From: Arcticibacterium sp047623945
GTDB lineage: Bacteria; Bacteroidota; Bacteroidia; Cytophagales; Spirosomataceae
Reading direction: 5' to 3'
Assembly (NCBI GenBank): GCA_047623945.1
Contig: JBLHOT010000011.1
Span: 9,787 to 73,786 of the forward strand
Length of the DNA stretch: 64,000 nt
A program made the position numbers and the translations under genes. This document shows positions 62,931 through 64,000 of the stretch, piece after piece. The stretch's first letter is position 1; every line of letters starts with the position of its first letter. Under the pieces are notes generated by a model. The model searched no databases. It had not been told where the DNA came from and saw only the letters and a program-made list of their open reading frames with translations.

Positions 62931-64000
62931 ATGAAATCGAAATATAAACATTGCTTGATTGGTATATTGCTTATAATAGTTTTGGGGATAACCTTTGAAG
63001 TTCAAGCTCAAAGAAATTGCGGCACTATGCAGGCTCTTGACCAATTGATGGAAAAGGATCCCAAACTAAAAGGGCGAATGGATAAAATTGAGAAAAGGGC
63101 ATCCTCTGGTCAATTTGGAATAAGTGATGAAATTGGCATAATTACTATACCAGTCGTGGTACACGTGGTGTATAACACTACAGCAGAAAACATTTCAGAG
63201 GCACAGGTTCTAAGCCAAATCGAGATATTAAACGATGACTTCAGAAGACAGAACGCTGATGCAGATGATACTTGGGCCCAGGCTGCAGATTCTAAAATAA
63301 AATTTGTCTTGGCAACAGTTGATCCTGAAGGGAAGACTACCAATGGAATCACCAGAACATCGACTACGAAGACTAGTTTTGATCTAGATGAACAGTATGA
63401 CGAGATGAAATTTACATCGTCTGGAGGTTATGATGCATGGCCAACGGGGACCTATTTTAATATTTGGGTCTGTGATATAGCAGGAGGTATTTTAGGGTAT
63501 GCTCAGTTTCCAGGTGGTCCAGCAGATACAGACGGAGTGGTCATTGACTATCAATATACGGGGACAATAGGAACGGCAACTGCTCCTTTCGATGAAGGAA
63601 GAACAGGTACTCATGAAGTAGGTCATTGGTTAAACCTAAGACATATTTGGGGAGATGGCGGATGTGGCGTTGATGATTCTGTTGATGACACCCCAGAATC
63701 AGACGCGGCCAATTTTAACTGTGTGGTGGGACATGTATCTTGTGGAACAGTGGATATGGTTCAGAACTATATGGATTATTCGGATGACGCCTGTATGAAT
63801 TTATTCACGGATGGACAAAAAACAAGAATGAGGGCATTATTCGAATCCGGTGGATTTAGAGAGAGTATTATAAATCCAGAAGCCGATCCAGATCCTCCAG
63901 CACCTTTTAGCTGTGATTCTAATATTCTTGCTTTAACGATTACTTTTGACAACTATCCGGAAGAGACTTCTTGGCTTATAACAAACTTAGCAGATGAAAC
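62931..64000 (+). CDS. Secreted M43 pappalysin-type metalloprotease (3' end outside window)
   Basis: The frame is open from the ATG at 62931 to the window end (more than 356 residues) and has a signal peptide (LIGILLIIVLGITFEVQAQ). The zinc site is the extended HEVGHWLNLRH (His228, Glu229, His232, His238) and the Met-turn is QNYMDYSDDACMN near residue 287, which place it among pappalysin-type M43B metzincins. After the protease domain, CDSNILALTITFDNYPEETSW begins a repeat domain frequent in secreted Cytophagales proteins. A T9SS tail may follow outside the window. It is an extracellular protease. Confidence 0.88.
   Translation, partial: MKSKYKHCLIGILLIIVLGITFEVQAQRNCGTMQALDQLMEKDPKLKGRMDKIEKRASSGQFGISDEIGIITIPVVVHVVYNTTAENISEAQVLSQIEILNDDFRRQNADADDTWAQAADSKIKFVLATVDPEGKTTNGITRTSTTKTSFDLDEQYDEMKFTSSGGYDAWPTGTYFNIWVCDIAGGILGYAQFPGGPADTDGVVIDYQYTGTIGTATAPFDEGRTGTHEVGHWLNLRHIWGDGGCGVDDSVDDTPESDAANFNCVVGHVSCGTVDMVQNYMDYSDDACMNLFTDGQKTRMRALFESGGFRESIINPEADPDPPAPFSCDSNILALTITFDNYPEETSWLITNLADE

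Noticed and set aside
1..64000. CRISPR array, rRNA or tRNA genes
   Set aside because: No regularly spaced short repeats with unique spacers and no cloverleaf or rRNA-like stretch were seen in the gaps; this was by eye, so a short tRNA could be missed.

Overview
The window reads as chromosomal DNA of a Bacteroidota bacterium, most likely of the order Cytophagales. The signs are A/T-rich sequence, an outer-membrane TonB-dependent receptor with DUF4249 lipoproteins, several proteins ending in a type IX secretion (T9SS) sorting domain, a PafA-like phosphatase, many exported glycoside hydrolases and sulfatases, and a few TAnnTTTG-type -7 promoter boxes. The genus is not resolved. I see no rRNA, tRNA, CRISPR array, prophage or complete insertion sequence.

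Layout. (1) 1-5762: the end of a TonB-dependent receptor gene followed by four tandem DUF4249 lipoprotein genes, the second broken by a one-base frameshift. (2) 5865-9047: an exported NIF3-family protein and a large T9SS-secreted SGNH/sialate-O-acetylesterase-like protein. (3) 9157-14133: a sodium:solute symporter, a hairpin-flanked broken DUF559 endonuclease gene, a GH1 beta-glucosidase, a hotdog thioesterase and an MtfA-like protein that lacks the first zinc-binding His. (4) 20103-14185, minus strand: DoxX, GH31, an unknown protein, an SGNH lipoprotein, kynureninase and MsrA. (5) 20270-22962: a two-subunit molybdenum hydroxylase. (6) 22963-33752: an accessory, partly decaying region with stem-loop repeats, a broken SH3-type gene, a broken GH43-like gene, a lipoprotein of the 2-keto-4-pentenoate hydratase fold, a sulfatase joined in frame to an SMP-30 lactonase but cut by an amber codon, GH130, a sialidase, a sterol-desaturase remnant and a second sulfatase. 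(7) 34112-52777: mostly intact core genes (MDR reductase, uvrA, HAD, VOC, two MFS transporters, patatin, polyprenyl synthase, pafA, SDR, a CotH/T9SS protein, proC, alaS). (8) 53004-57935: a badly frameshifted leucine-rich-repeat gene, MerR regulator, dprA, a secreted coiled-coil protein and a THUMP-like methyltransferase. (9) 57997-62704: a small exported protein, a SulP anion transporter with a beta-carbonic anhydrase, a strong terminator, and a two-subunit sodium symporter. The window ends inside a secreted M43 metalloprotease gene.

How they work together. Regions 2, 3, 4 and 6 suggest use of plant- or algal-type glycans that are acetylated, sulfated or sialylated: exported esterases, sulfatases, sialidase, GH31 and GH130 act outside the cytoplasm, and the symporter plus GH1 pair handles released sugars. 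SulP with carbonic anhydrase looks like a bicarbonate uptake and hydration module. Seven genes are interrupted by frameshifts or stops, and four of them lie in or next to the accessory region 6 or the DUF559 element, while all recognised housekeeping genes are intact. This looks like real gene decay more than random sequencing error. No single strongly novel multi-gene system stands out; the best leads are the hairpin-bounded DUF559 element, the sulfatase/SMP-30 fusion and the DUF4249 array.
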